In this document: one piece after another, positions 35,501-47,229 of the stretch | Layout of the letters: every line of letters starts with the position of its first letter | How positions within the stretch are numbered: position 1 is the stretch's first letter | Assembly: GCA_947069175.1 (NCBI GenBank) | Contig: CAMTDV010000017.1 | Coordinates: forward strand, 33,427,126 to 33,491,125 | Length of the DNA stretch: 64,000 nucleotides | Direction: 5' to 3' | Origin: Scalesia atractyloides | Lineage: Eukaryota > Streptophyta > Magnoliopsida > Asterales > Asteraceae | Position numbers and translations under genes: made by a program | Notes under the pieces: generated by a model | The model's database searches: none | Told to the model about the DNA's origin: nothing | Seen by the model: only the letters and a program-made list of their open reading frames with translations

Positions 35501-36489
35501 TTCGAGAGGGTAAAGTACCTAAGCCCATGACCAAAGAAGAGATAGCTCAAGCGAGAAAGTCTTGGTCTAAAGAGATGCCACGTGAATGCAAGTTTCGACG
35601 TCCTCTTGCAATCTTTACCAGAGATAAAGACGTTTCTTTGGGTGATATTTTGAGCTGGGGATGGTTCAAAGAGCTTAACGTATATGCAATCAAGAGGGAG
35701 TTTGGAGTGCAATACTTCAAATACCTTGCTGATTTCAAGACATTACCGTATTGGGATGTAGAAGAGTTGGTACAGACGGTGAATGTTACATATCAAATGA
35801 AGCCGATTGATCAATTATTGTGGAAAATGATTAAGTATGAAGCGGTTAAAGTTGGAATTATTGGAAGCCTTTTATTCCTGGTCGCAGAGTTAAGATAAAC
35901 ATGGTAACTGGAGAAAAGGACATAACGTTAATAATGAAACGTCCAAGAGCCATGAGAAATATGTCGCTGATACCAATTGAACAAGACTTCTATCCTTTGT
36001 TCAAGTGGTGGCAGATTGATCCAGCAACTTGTAAAGCTGTGATTGTGCTAAAGTTTAAAGAGCATCTGGATATTACCAAGGAACGGGTTGAAGTGATGGG
36101 TTATGGAGGACGATAAGGATTTAGATCCTAAGTGGCTTGTGAACTGCTCGAGAGAAGATATCAAAACCTTGTTCTACAACAAGATTGTTTTTGAAGAACG
36201 TGAAAAGGTAAAAGCTATGCAGTTTCAGAAAGTTGTGAATGTTTGTTATGCGCGCGAAGTCAATTCTGGAAAGATGTGGCAAACGAAGTGGAGGGATCTG
36301 GAGAGAGTTGATTTTTTAAAGGAGGAAAACAGAAATGAGACGATTAAAGAAAGAATGGAAAAAGCGGTAAGGCAAAGTTCTCTAAGAATGGCTAATTTTA
36401 AAAGACCACCGCCAACTGATCAAACGTCTGATCCAAAGCAAGAACGACGAAGGAAGCCGTTCAAGAACTTCTTCGGTCGTGTGCGTTAA
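32593..36489 (+). pseudogene. Additional (env-position) ORF of Sirevirus 2
   Basis: The reading frame continues from the acceptor AG at 32592 and has no ATG near its start, so the start codon would have to come from an upstream exon or has been lost. The N-terminal part (32593-33400) matches the ORF at 751-1488 in kind. A Lys/Glu-rich stretch follows, with a frame change near 33480, then short repeats of the type VTQEPP (about 33960-34130) and a coiled coil (about 34340-34700, ELLEKCVKALEEKVAQNEVE). After a stop at 34699 come an acidic run, then frames 35023-35454, 35473-35898, 35901-36116 and 36103-36489, ending in a basic tail. The function is unknown. No signal peptide or membrane helix is visible, so an envelope role is not supported here. 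Confidence 0.75.
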
Positions 36490-36542
36490 TGTTTATATGA
36501 AGACAGAGTTTTGAAGACTGATAAAAGACGAAGACGACATCC

Positions 36543-36551
36543 AAGGGGGAG
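36543..36551 (+). other. Polypurine tract of Sirevirus 2
   Basis: AAGGGGGAG lies just before the 3' LTR, two bases from its start. Confidence 0.9.
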
Positions 36552-36553
36552 TC

Positions 36554-36977
36554 TATTGGTGCATAATGCCTATGTCTTAGTCTTATATCGAGTCTGTATA
36601 GTATAGAGCTGAATAGGCTAGGTATATGAAGTATTTATGTTTGTAATAGCCAAGTTCGCCCATGAAGTATCATGTAAGCATGTTCGGCCGAACTTGCAGT
36701 AGCATGTTCGGTCGAACTTGCAGTAGCAAGTTCAGGCGAACTTGTATCTCCCAGGGGCGAACTTGTGTCTCTATAAATACCTAGCTAGCCTACTTCATTT
36801 GTAACTTTGGCATCTCTGAGGTGAAGCTCTGTCAGTTTGTAACCAGAACGTTTGATCAATAAAACTGACGATTAACTGATTAAATCTTGTCTATTGGTAA
36901 ACACGACGTAATATTTCCACTATTATGGACGTTAGATATCAAATTTAAGTTCCTAAGCATCGAGGATCGGTCCTACA
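36554..36977 (+). repeat. 3' LTR of Sirevirus 2
   Basis: 424 bp; it begins TATTGGTGC where the 5' LTR has TGTTGGTGC, so the terminal TG has mutated to TA. It is 25 bp longer than the 5' LTR, mostly because of one extra palindrome unit at about 36702-36725. Confidence 0.95.
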
Positions 36978-36982
36978 CTTTT

Positions 36983-38500
36983 TCATTTTTTGATGTACAT
37001 CAAACGTACTCTATTTTATTTTCTTTTTATACTTTCAAATATATACATAGATCAAAAGGAGTATAATGTACAAATCAAAAAGAATAAAGTCAAAATATAT
37101 TACATATAACTAACATAAAAAATGTTACATATATGATTTATATATGTCACATATGTAACATCGCACTCTATTTCTGTAACATAAAAATGTTACATATATC
37201 ATTTATGTTACATAAAAATGTAACATACAGTTTTACATGATCAATTTTACGCCACATATGTAACAACGCGCTTTATTTTATAACACAAAAATGTAACAAC
37301 ACGCTTAATTTATGTAACATGGTTTTTACATATAATTTCTGTACATGGTTTTTTACATAATCAAGTTACGTCTTATATGTGACAACATACTTTATTTTTG
37401 TGACAAGGCATGTCACATGTTAACAACATCAACACCCACTCTGTTTTTATGTAACTACAATAATCTAAAAATAATCCTTTTCATGTAACAAAACCCACTA
37501 TATTTATATGTAACAAAACCCACTCTGTTTCATGATTATATCAAGAAAAATAACTTCAAACAATAATAATCTAACAATAAACAAAAATAACTTCGCCTTT
37601 AATCCAATAAACAAGAACTTGAATCAACTTGTTTGTTTCTAAAAGCGAAAATAATTATTCAAATATAGAGTACAAATTTTCACAACACATATTATTTACA
37701 AACATAGAATCATCATTTAAAAAATGGAATGCAATTTCTCACACCTCACCTCTTGAATTAAAATTTGTTTTTTTTTTCATAAAAAAAGGAAACTTTGATT
37801 TAGAAGAGAGATTTGAATGATGTGTTGAAGAAAAAAGAGAAAATGAATGGTATGTTGAATAAGATAATGTATGAATAGTGTGGAATGTGTAGTAGTATTT
37901 GGTCAAAAAGTAAAAGTGAGTTGGTACTTGGTGAGCAGAGGGTTGTGTAGAAAAAGTAAAATTACTAATTTATCCTTCTTGCATAAGGTTAATGTAGACA
38001 CTTGGCTCAATCTTTGCCACACATCTGGGTTTTTAGGGCTTTGACAACTGGGGTGGGTTTCCACTTTGAAAATAGGATTGTTCGTTCGTTTAATAGATAA
38101 ACGAGGAACTCCATTCAATTAATAATTATCTGATCTACGTCTAACAAAAATAAAAATTTAAGCATTTTATTCAAATTTACAACATAAAAAATATGTGCTA
38201 CAAAAGTGGAGGACTCAAAAACAATTCTTGATATAAACTTCATCAATCCAAAATGATATAGAAGAGTTTTGTGGCGAGGTGCAAGTGGTATACGTAACAT
38301 AACATAATTTAAAAGTCGTCTGATATACAAAGCGAACAACTGAAAACAATTGCATGAATTTAGTATCACGAACACACTTCTTGACCTTAGCTTTCACAGT
38401 TGCTTGAGTACGCATCATACAAATCGTCACCTATGTTTATCCACATAGAGTATGGGATCTACAATCAAACAAACAAATAGTTGAAATATCTTTTAGAAAC
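36983..38500. other. AT-rich intergenic DNA with scattered GTTACAT repeats
   Basis: No gene is supported. From about 37090 to 37520 the words TGTAACAT/ATGTTACA and ACATATGTAACA recur on both strands some twenty times. After that I see only AT-rich sequence. Confidence 0.5.
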
Positions 38501-40320
38501 AATTTTATGGAAACACGCTTTAGGGTCATAAGACTATCTCCAATGCTAATGAAGCTCTTCGACGCCCTTAGCTGCCTACTCAGCTGCCACATCATATCTT
38601 TATAAATCCTTAAAAATCCTTACAATCCTCAATTTCGTCTTAAACCATACAAATATCCTTACACATCCTTACATTTTCCACATCATTACCCATTTTTTCT
38701 TTAAATTTAATTACCTAAATTATAAAAGTCAATAATAGTTAAATAATTATATAATCAATATAACGTAATTAAGTAATATTTAAAATAAAAGTAAACTATA
38801 TTTAATGTCGCAGATTATTGCTTGTTCTCCTATAAAAAGTAAACTATATTTAACGTCGCAGATTATTTAAAATAAAAAGTAAACAATAATAGTTAAATAA
38901 TTATATAATCAAACTTTTTTTTAATGTAAGAAAACAAAGAAAATGCTTTACACAAAAATCATAATTAAACTAGATTTAAAGTGTGTCTTGTATCAGGTTG
39001 GTAAATCAATTAATAGGCTATTAAATAAATATCATAATAATGTGTTATTAAATAAAGCTGGTAAAGAAATCAATTTGTTTATACCGTTGAAAGTAGAAAA
39101 TGCCTCAAAACTTGCACAAGAACCTAAAAAAGGGGGCCCTTGCAGTCGGATCCTTCACATGGATTTCTTCCCTTTGGATAGTCTTCAATGGGCCTGAAAT
39201 TATGGATATTTTCCACATCATGGATGGCACCACTAAGGGCGCAATGGAGAAAGTATAATAGCAATGGTTTTCTTAGGTCCAATAGCCTAATTTGTCTTTA
39301 CTTAGATCGTTGTCACTTTGTCATAAAAAGTTATGGGTAAAGTTATTGTACAAATAGATCTTAACGTGTTAAAAGTGAGAAGTGAAGTTTTTTTAGAATT
39401 TGCCCCATCTAATAAGCATGTATTTTAGTTCTAAAACCTATTTTTTATATAATTTTACTCTAGCTAGTAGTGTAATTATACAATATTTTTTCAACTAAAA
39501 ACATACTTGAATAGTTGGAATTTAAAATAATAATAATAATAATAATAAAAATAAAAATAAAATCCTTCTTCATTTCACATGTTCTAACATGTTAAGATTA
39601 ATTTGTATTTAATATTTACATGGTATATGTATACTCTATAACAACATATGGACATATTTTCACTTTTGATGGAAAAACTAGTTGGGTCATATACATCACG
39701 TCGTACAAACCATTTTAGACTTTGAACTTCTATTAAATTTTGACCATCGATATTTGATCCTTAGCTGTTGACGTAGACAGACACAATATTAAAACACCCA
39801 ACACCTAAGCTAACCAACATAAGCCTTTTTTTTTAAATTTAAATCCAATAGCGAGCTTCATACACATATTGACCATCTTTTATAAAAAAAAAAACAATAA
39901 TTAAAAACTAATAACTAATTTTTTTTTAAAAGAGCTTCTTATCTTACTCTACTCCTCTGATATACCTATACTAGACCTTGCAAGAATACCCATATTGACC
40001 ATCTTTTATAAAAAAAAATAATAATAATTAAAAATTAAAACTATTTTTTTTCTTTTGAAAAGAGCTCCTTATCTGATTTTAATCCCTAGGATACACGAGA
40101 CACTAGTCAAGTACTCAAGTACCCCTTCGGGTAGCTCGACTACACCGCCGCAAGCCCCAACCTTTTAGCAAACGGGTAACCGAACATGTACCATAACCCA
40201 CAATGGTAAGGTGGAGTTGAACATTGTATGGAAGACGATGCAGGGGGCAGGTTCCAACGGGTTCACATGAGCACCAACGCAAGTGGATCCGGCATATTCA
40301 AACCGGATAGATGAGGTGTC
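38501..40320. other. Intergenic DNA with small direct repeats
   Basis: No gene is supported. A 33-bp direct repeat (TAAACTATATTTAATGTCGC-like) occurs at about 38790 and 38840. Two copies of an ~90-bp block (CATATTGACCATCTTTTAT..., ending AAAAGAGCTCCTTATCT) lie at about 39864-39955 and 39990-40075. The CTCCAATGCTAATGAAGC stretch near 38540 resembles ends of common plant repeats. Confidence 0.45.
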
Positions 40321-40478
40321 ATATGATGACTGGGTGATGAGTTCCGATTGTAGCACCCCCAACAACTTTTCTATTTTATTGAAAAGCGGAAGTTTCATTA
40401 ATGTATCAGATGTATACAATCTATATCTATACCGTACAAACTACATATCAAAATCAAAATTACACCAATATGCCCATT

Positions 40479-40860
40479 CTAAGGACTTGATCTTGAACCT
40501 ATTCTTGACCCAAAGGAAGCCCAAAGTTTTGGTCTCCTATTCTCCATCAACATACTCCCAATATCCAAATTCTTTGAATCAAATACCACCTCATTTCTTC
40601 TTTTCCAAATTATCCAATATGATATCATGATATTGATTGAACCATACTCTTCTATATTGTCGACCCAGGTGGGTATACGATCATGAATCTTCCAGTACCA
40701 TTGAAAGAAAAGGCGAAAATGGGGAACTAGAACACCCTTAAGATAAGCGTTGCCATACATTTTTCTCATAACATAACAAGTTGAGAACAAATGGTCTAAT
40801 GATTCGTCTCCGCGGGCAACAAACCGAGCTAACGGCTATGCCTCGTTAGCAAGAGCCGAG
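40479..40860 (-). pseudogene. LINE reverse-transcriptase tail (zf-RVT-like) fragment
   Basis: The minus-strand frame reads DESLDHLFSTCYVMRK at its start. Later it has WYWKIHDRIPTW and SYWIIWKRRNEVVF, the pattern of the zinc-binding domain that follows RT in plant LINEs. No RT catalytic core is present. It is a truncated remnant of about 125 residues with no start codon of its own. Confidence 0.55.
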
Positions 40861-41100
40861 CCACCCTGGTTGGTATCTGGTAACCTATCCACCCAAAGGC
40901 ATTAACTTTTCCACTAATGAACATTTTCGCTATTACAAACTTCATAAACTTTTACAAACTTGATCATTGACCTGAACTTTGTCAAATAGTCAGTCAGGTC
41001 AACCAACACCAAATAGTCACCCACTGCAAACCCTTCCTTCATGCACACAAACAAGAGAGAGAAACTGAGCTACTTTCTCTCTCTACACCCAAACAACAAC

Positions 41101-44100
41101 ATGTCTTCCAGGCATAGGCGCTCACTGCCAGACTCGACCGAAGAAACGCATCCAGAAACATCGATTACGACGCCTCTACATCCTCCTCATCTGCTGATGG
41201 ATCTTCTCACCGAACTCGTTCACTTGATAGTGATCAAACCAGTTCTCGAATGGAAGGAGTTGACGGAGAATTTGACCTGATTTGCCGCTCTCTAGGGCTT
41301 TCAGGACCTGAAGCTTTCGCAATTCCTGCTGCTGATTGGGAAGCTCACAAAGTTTCATCTCCTTCAGGTGATGATCATAACTTGTCAGATAGTTTTGTAA
41401 GTAAACTTTGGGTTAATGATGATGTGGAGCATGAGTTAGAGCGTTTTAGGTCAACTGAAGCAGAAGAAGTTAGGGTTTCGGGGATAAATGAAATTGAAAA
41501 CAGTGATGATCAGGTTAAGTGTGTAATTGAGTGTCTGGAATTGAGAAACAGTGATGATGGAATGTGTAAAGGTCGTGAAAGTGGGATTAAAGGTGTACGG
41601 CCGCCGGTACTGGCTCTGCCTGCGGTTATGTTACCGGTTGTTGCGGATGGGGGTTTGAGTGAAGATACTGATGTAGTGGTTGGTGATGAAGTTGTTGTTG
41701 TTGTTGAGGATGATGAATATGAAGATGAGTTGTCGTTGAATGCGGCAACTGAAGTTGAGTACTCTCTTTCGCCGAATGGACCTTTGAAGTGCACTTTTGC
41801 AAACTGGCAGAAGGGGGATTTTCTTGGAAGGGGGTCGTATGGAACGGTTTATGAAGGCTATACCGAGTATGTAGTTCGAAATTTCACTGCAATTATACTT
41901 GTCTGTAATCAGCATTAATATAATTTTTGTATTTTCTCTGTAACTGTTGTCAAATTTCTTTGAAGTTCTGCTGGGAACAGGGGTGTGAATTTGGAACAAG
42001 ACATGAACAAAACACAAAATTCACATTTTTGGTTTAGTCTAAACGGGTTCAGGTAGTTTAGGGTTGAGCAACGAACACACTTTAGCTAAGCGGGTTGTGT
42101 TCATGTCAACTGCTGACCTGGGTTGACCCGTTTGTTTTTATACATTCAGAGAAATATGTATTATGCCAGAACTTAAACTGATTGGAATTGTCAAACTAAA
42201 ACATAAAAGAGAAATATTTACTGGCTTTTAACTAATACACTGATAGAAAATCTTTATGTGCTACAACTTTTAATAAAGTGGCTTCTAGCCACACGGTATT
42301 AAGGTGTATGGAAAGGTAGTTTATTTCATATAACATAGATATTTGTTTGCAGACATGGGGTTTTCTTTGCTGTTAAGGAGGTTTCTCTGCTTGATGAAGG
42401 AAGCCAAGGAAACCCGTGTATCGTTCAGCTTGAACAGGTGTTTTGTTAATTTTTTTTTCCTTTTAGTTAGATGTACGTACGTAACTTATTTTCTGCATAC
42501 TAATGTATTCTTGTTTTTTACTTTACTGTTTTAGGAGATTTCTTTATTAAGCCAATTCCAACACGAGAACATAGTTCGGTATCTTGGGACTGATACAGTA
42601 TGCATTTTGATTCATATCTTTTGAGTAAAGCAAGTTTCCAACTGCTCAATCTTTTTCTATGATACGCGTTAGCTTTTCTTGTTTATGAAATGAAATGGTG
42701 TTTCAGGGTGATGGCAAACTATACATTTTCCTCGAGCTCATAACGAAAGGTTCACTAGCAAATCTCTATCGTAAGTATTGTCTCGGAGATTCCCAAGTAT
42801 CTGCATACACCAGGCAGATTTTAGGTGGATTAAATTACTTACACGAGCGTAATGTGGTCCATAGGTAAAAGTTGTTGCATTTCATAAAGTATTGTACTTT
42901 GAACATAAACACCTCAAGGTGGTTGACGATAAGCGGTTACAATAATTTACACCTAGCAATCGTCATAATTTTATGGGTAAATTGCATTTTACGTCTTTTA
43001 AGTTTGAGCAAAATTGAAGGCGCTGTCCTTTAACTAACAAAATTACATTGGATGCCCTTTATGTTTTACAGTTTCTTCTCATCATGCGATGTCCTTTTGC
43101 CCTAACCCAGTTAAGTTTTTATGTTAACTCTTAACATGTGCCACTCACATGAGGATCTAATGGTCATTTTCACTTAAATATATCTTCCGGGTAATTTTTT
43201 TTAGTTATTAAGTGAATGACCATTATGCTCTCACGTGAGTGACATGTGTTAAGAGTTAACAGTAAAAATTAACTGGGTTAAGGCAAAAGGACACCGCATG
43301 ATGAGAATTGTAACATAAAGGACATCCGGAGTAATTTCATTTACAGCGCCTGGTATTTTGCACAAACTTAAAGGATGTAAAATGCAGTTTACCCTAATCT
43401 TATTGTTTTACAATTTTGATCTTTATCCTCATTTGAGCGTTTCATATTCATCATCTAGGGATATTAAATGTGCAAATATACTGGTCGATGCAAGCGGTTC
43501 TGTAAAGCTTGCAGATTTCGGGCTTGCAAAGGTAACTAAGGCACATTTTTTTCCTCATTTGTCCAACTGATTGATTATTAATTTATTTAATATTATGATC
43601 ACAGGCAACCAAATTGAATGACATTAAATCTTGCAAAGGAACTCCATATTGGATGGCACCCGAGGTTCCCCTCCCCCCTCTTTTTTTCTTTAATATCCCA
43701 GTTTTATATTATCAGAAGGGATTATGTTGGATAATCGTAATATTATTGCCTTGACAATTTACAATTGCCATCAGGTTGTTAATCGAAAGAGTAATGGGTA
43801 TGGACTTTCAGCTGATATATGGAGCCTCGGATGCACTGTGTTGGAAATGTTAACAAGAAAAATTCCCTACTCACACTTGGAAGGGGTATGTCCGTAATTT
43901 TTTTTCTTACCTTGTGTTAAGTAGAGGTGGCAAGGGTGGGTTGGAAGGGGTATTTCTGTAATTTTTCTTACATATGTAAAGAGGTTATGTTGGTGCTAAA
44001 TGCTAATGATGATTTGGTTTGACAGATGCAAGCACTGTTCAGAATTGGCAGGGGTGAACTCCTCCTATTCCGGAAATATTATCTTTAGAGGCCCGGGATT

Positions 44101-44222
44101 TCATTCTTAAGTGTTTACAAGTTAACCTGAATGATCGACCGACTGCTGCTCAACTATTGATGCACCCGTTTTGTCAAGAACCAAAGTTTATGAATCAAAC
44201 CGATAGAAGCATAAATTGTTAA
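41101..44222 (+). pseudogene. MEKK1-type MAP kinase kinase kinase, damaged by two single-base deletions
   Basis: Eight exons fit GT/AG rules: 41101-41866, 42353-42437, 42535-42597, 42717-42864, 43459-43531, 43605-43664, 43775-43885, 44026-44222. The N-terminal regulatory part has RRNASRNIDYDAS and a RSLGLSGPEAFAI block as in plant MEKK1. The kinase domain has GRGSYGTVYEG (glycine loop), FFAVKEV (ATP lysine), YLHERNVVHRDIKCAN across exons 4-5, LADFGLAK, GTPYWMAPE and DIWSLGCTVLEM. Such kinases phosphorylate MAPKKs in stress and immune signalling. Near 41130 one base is missing between SSRHRRSLP and LDRRN. Near 44060 another is missing after RIGRGEL, so the frame meets TAG early; in the other frame the C-terminus runs to TAA 44220-44222. 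Both lie in short base runs, so assembly errors are possible. Translation could also start at 41250. Confidence 0.85.
42975..43394. mobile_element. Foldback MITE in intron 4 of the MAP3K gene
   Basis: The ends are inverted: GGGTAAATTGCATTTTACG on the left and GTAAAATGCAGTTTACCC on the right, with pairing continuing inward for well over 100 bp. A related copy lies at 58755-59195. The target duplication is unclear, perhaps only TA-like. Confidence 0.75.
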
Positions 44223-44805
44223 TAGCATTTTGTTTGTTTCAACCTGCAAACTGATTGAGTTGAAGATTGATTGAATGTATTCAAATTGTAGTGGTTAGCT
44301 GAGAATTTTGAAGATCCGAGTAACAGGTTTGCAGGCGTTGGAAAACGTATGTTACATACCATTGTTTGTGTCACACCCCGACCCGCAGCGGAAAAGGTGA
44401 TCGGGGCATGATTGGGTTTTCATCAAAGCTCATGACATTTATTATAATGTTTCATATTTATTATTACAATTTAAAGAAGATCATACAATCATAATTACAA
44501 CATGTTCTACACATCTTTCTAGACTTCATTATTTTCTTCTAAGGCATTTCCTATGTTTTCCTTGCTTCATCATGTTCACCTATATCATGTGTAAAAATTG
44601 TTTTTTTGGATCAACAAAAAGTTGGCGAGTGAACCTTGTTAGAAACATTTATTATTTATTTCTTGTTGTATTTAATATGGAAAAGTTGCGCAATAATCAT
44701 ATATGAACAAACGTAAGTAAACATACAATAACAAACAAATAGCATACAATAACAAACACCTTGCATGAATATGTAACATGAATGATAATGTAAATGTTGG
44801 CAACG

Positions 44806-45002
44806 TCTCGTTCACGCTCATAGGTAATGGGGAACGGCTCACGCTCATAGGTAATGAGGAGCAGACGGCCTATGATGAAATGTATGTGCGATCAAGGCTC
44901 AATCAAACGGAGCCGATCGTGTGTTGGCAACGCCTCGTTCACGCTCATAGGTAATGGGGAACAGCTCAACGCTCATAGGTAATGGGGAGCGGCGGCCTAT
45001 GA
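44806..45002. repeat. Short repeat set in the gypsy 2 LTR
   Basis: CACGCTCATAGGTAATGGGG and near copies occur four times in two pairs. Each pair ends in GCGGCCTATGA and is preceded by GGCAACG(T/C)CTCGTT. The same set is at 50745-50944 in the other LTR. Function unknown. Confidence 0.8.
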
Positions 45003-45407
45003 AAATGTATGTACTGAAAATGATAAATTTAATCTAAACAATAATCACACAAACAGATAATACATGTTGAATACACATTTGTTCATGGATATGATAGATG
45101 CACAATAGTTTAAATGTGATAAATAATAAGACACATGATACACCCAAAAACGTGATTAAAACGGGGAATTTATAGAGATTCACTCACATTGGGTGCGTTT
45201 GCTTTAAGATGTTGAATGCGCACGAGTTTAGAGGATTGATCGACGAGAGATAACTAACCTAATTAATAACGAAAAGGTATGGTAAATAAGCGGATTTTAT
45301 TAATCAATTTTAGTAGGATTATTGGATATATAATAATAAAAATGTTGACTTTTTGACCGTTGACTTGTTGACCGCTGACCGTTGACCGGTTCGGTCGTTC
45401 GTATGAG

Positions 45408-45484
45408 TGCGCTGGGTGAGACTCGAACCCGTGACCTCCCGTACGCGTGCACGCAGCTCTACCAACTGAGCTACGTGTCTATCC
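45408..45484 (-). other. tRNA-like module 1 in the left gypsy 2 LTR
   Basis: The minus strand has a perfect A box TAGCTCAGTTGG (45462-45473) and a B box GGTTCGAGTCT (45419-45429) with one change from consensus. The acceptor and T stems do not pair well, so it is tRNA-derived, not a tRNA gene. Confidence 0.7.
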
Positions 45485-45570
45485 CGAAATATTTCTGTTT
45501 TTAATTATATTTATACACTAATTAAGTTAATCCGAAAATCATTTATTTTAAAAAGGATTTAATTGCATCA

Positions 45571-45652
45571 ACCCGGTGCTCGCCACAGGTCTCGAACTCG
45601 GGACCTGTGGTTTAGTTTGGCACACAGTCCACCGCTGGACTGTGTGTCTAAC
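45571..45652 (-). other. tRNA-like module 2 in the left gypsy 2 LTR
   Basis: The minus strand has CAGTCCAGCGGTGG, one base off an A box, and AGTTCGAGACC, one base off a B box (45588-45598). It shares its A-box arm with module 3. Confidence 0.6.
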
Positions 45653-45740
45653 TTGGTAAATATTCTGGTTTTTATTATACTTAACATCTTACTGTTGTGG
45701 ATCCGGTTCAGTTTAAAAAAAAAGACATTTTATTACAGCG

Positions 45741-45821
45741 ACTGTGTGTGTGTCAAGGATCGAACTCGGGACGTATGCATATTGTTTGCACACAGTCCAC
45801 CGCTGGACTGTGTGTCTAACC
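45741..45821 (-). other. tRNA-like module 3 in the left gypsy 2 LTR
   Basis: Same A-box arm as module 2 and a B-box-like AGTTCGATCCT. Modules 2 and 3 look like a duplication, about 170 bp apart. Confidence 0.55.
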
Positions 45822-46670
45822 CGTTTATAATATTGATTTTAATTAATCTTATATAATACATGACTCCGTCTTCTTCGTTCAAAACACAGACAACGGTTAA
45901 CTAACTGTTTCTTGTTTAATTCGGTTAACGAACATTATGAGCAATCGTAATGTATTGAACAGAAAGGGTTTGGGGATTGATTGTACCGAGCAGATTGTCT
46001 TCTTCAGAAATCCGGCAAAGATCGTCGGCTCTGTTTTGTGAAGTCCCTCTGTTCGGATTCAAAAATCAGATTGATTGATTAGATATGAGATTGAACTACT
46101 GAGCAACGATTATCAGTAGGTTTAAATGATCATACCGGCAAACAGTGAGATTCTGGAACTTTCAGAAGTTTTCCGGCGAAAACAGAAAATCCGGCAACGT
46201 CGTCTGGAATAGATTCTGGGTGAGGGATTGATGTTAGTAATAATCTAACAATGGGTTAAAACAGAAAAAGTCGAGGTATTTACCGTGTAGATGAAAGTCT
46301 CGGTTTTCCGGCGACTTGCAGAGATTTTCCGGCGAGTGAAATTGCGTCGAGAATTGGTGTGATTGTGAGCGAAAAGGTTATCAGAAGCTAGAGTGTGTAT
46401 TTATAGGGAAGAACATCGACGAATTGGGTCTGATTACCGTCTTGATTCGTTAGTCAAAAATTCTCCGGCGGTTATGACTAATGTCGCGGACTGGACATCG
46501 GTTATAACCGATGGTGTTGTTAATTCTTACGTTAAGTCAAAGGTAACCGACGATGATTGACGAAATCGTCGGATTTTCCGGCGGGTCAGCGGATTTGGGC
46601 GCGCTGTGTAACTGGGTTTGATTTCCAGATTTATTTTATGTATTATTTGTTTCAATATGTAAACAAACAA

Positions 46671-46753
46671 CACAAGTGGCGGAGTGGTTGGGCGAGTGAG
46701 AGTTAAGACTTTGTGAATACCGGCTGACCCGGGTTCGAAACCCTGCTTCAGCA
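46671..46753 (+). other. tRNA-like module 4 in the left gypsy 2 LTR
   Basis: On the plus strand a perfect A box TGGCGGAGTGG (46677-46687) and perfect B box GGTTCGAAACC (46732-46742) lie about 45 bp apart, as in Ser/Leu-type tRNAs with a long variable arm. The T stem is spoiled here (CCTGC). Confidence 0.7.
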
Positions 46754-46936
46754 TTTTATTTTTAATTCACTATTTTTAATACATTTTCAAATATAAATTT
46801 TATATTCTAATATACTTATTAATTATGTATCGTTTAAAATTAATTTGAGCATTAAATACGCAACGAAATTTTTAACTGGTTGTTCGGTTAATAAACGAAG
46901 CGGGTTTGGTTAACCCGGTTTTTGACGGATGTTACA

Positions 46937-46950
46937 GTATCCCCTACTTT
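46937..46950 (-). other. Polypurine tract of gypsy 2
   Basis: On the minus strand AAAGTAGGGGATAC directly precedes the 3' LTR. This is the expected position of the plus-strand primer. Confidence 0.75.
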
Positions 46951-47229
46951 TAGAAATTTCATCCCGAAATTTAAGTAGTGGCATGTTTGACTCAAAAGGA
47001 TGGTGTTTAATTTGACAGTTACATACTTAGAAAGAAGTAAGAGTTTAAATTTTGTTTGAGGCGGTAACGTTCCTTGTAAGGGTGGAGTACCCTGCTTCAA
47101 GAATCCCTTTTTGATGCCTATGATAATGAATATTGATAAACAGAGTTGATTGACTAAATATGATTTCATGCGCAAGAGTTTTTGTATGTTTGGAAAGATA
47201 AGGTTATATCCTAAAACAAAACTTCTACT

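Larger units (their letters stand above)
22560..36977 (+). mobile_element. Full-length Sirevirus-like copia retrotransposon 2
   Basis: Two LTRs (22560-22958 and 36554-36977) flank a Met-tRNA PBS, gag, pol in copia order (PR-INT-RT-RH), a spacer, an additional ORF and a polypurine tract. The target duplication is perfect: CTTTT at 22555-22559 and 36978-36982. By eye the LTRs differ by roughly a dozen substitutions and a 24-bp unit, so insertion is fairly recent. Stops and frameshifts in gag, pol and the additional ORF mean this copy is not autonomous. The large size (14.4 kb), the 3' additional ORF and the repeated palindromes fit the Sirevirus lineage. Confidence 0.95.
44369..46936 (-). repeat. 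3' LTR of gypsy 2 (left copy)
   Basis: 2568 bp, TGTCACACCCCGACC... to ...GACGGATGTTACA on the plus strand. It holds four copies of a CACGCTCATAGGTAATGGGG unit (44812-44990) and four tRNA-like modules. It lacks an ~85-bp AT-rich block seen at about 51275-51362 in the other LTR. Confidence 0.95.

Noticed and set aside
32593..36489. A true envelope gene
   Set aside because: No signal peptide, membrane helix or fusion motif can be seen; only the position is env-like.
41867..42352. A stop soon after exon 1 of the kinase as proof of truncation
   Set aside because: GAGTATGT at 41865 is a good splice donor and the frame continues correctly in the next exon, so this is an intron.
45563..45856. Arg-rich 97-residue plus-strand frame
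   Set aside because: It arises from the reverse complement of tRNA-like modules in an LTR and is repeated, altered, at 51595.
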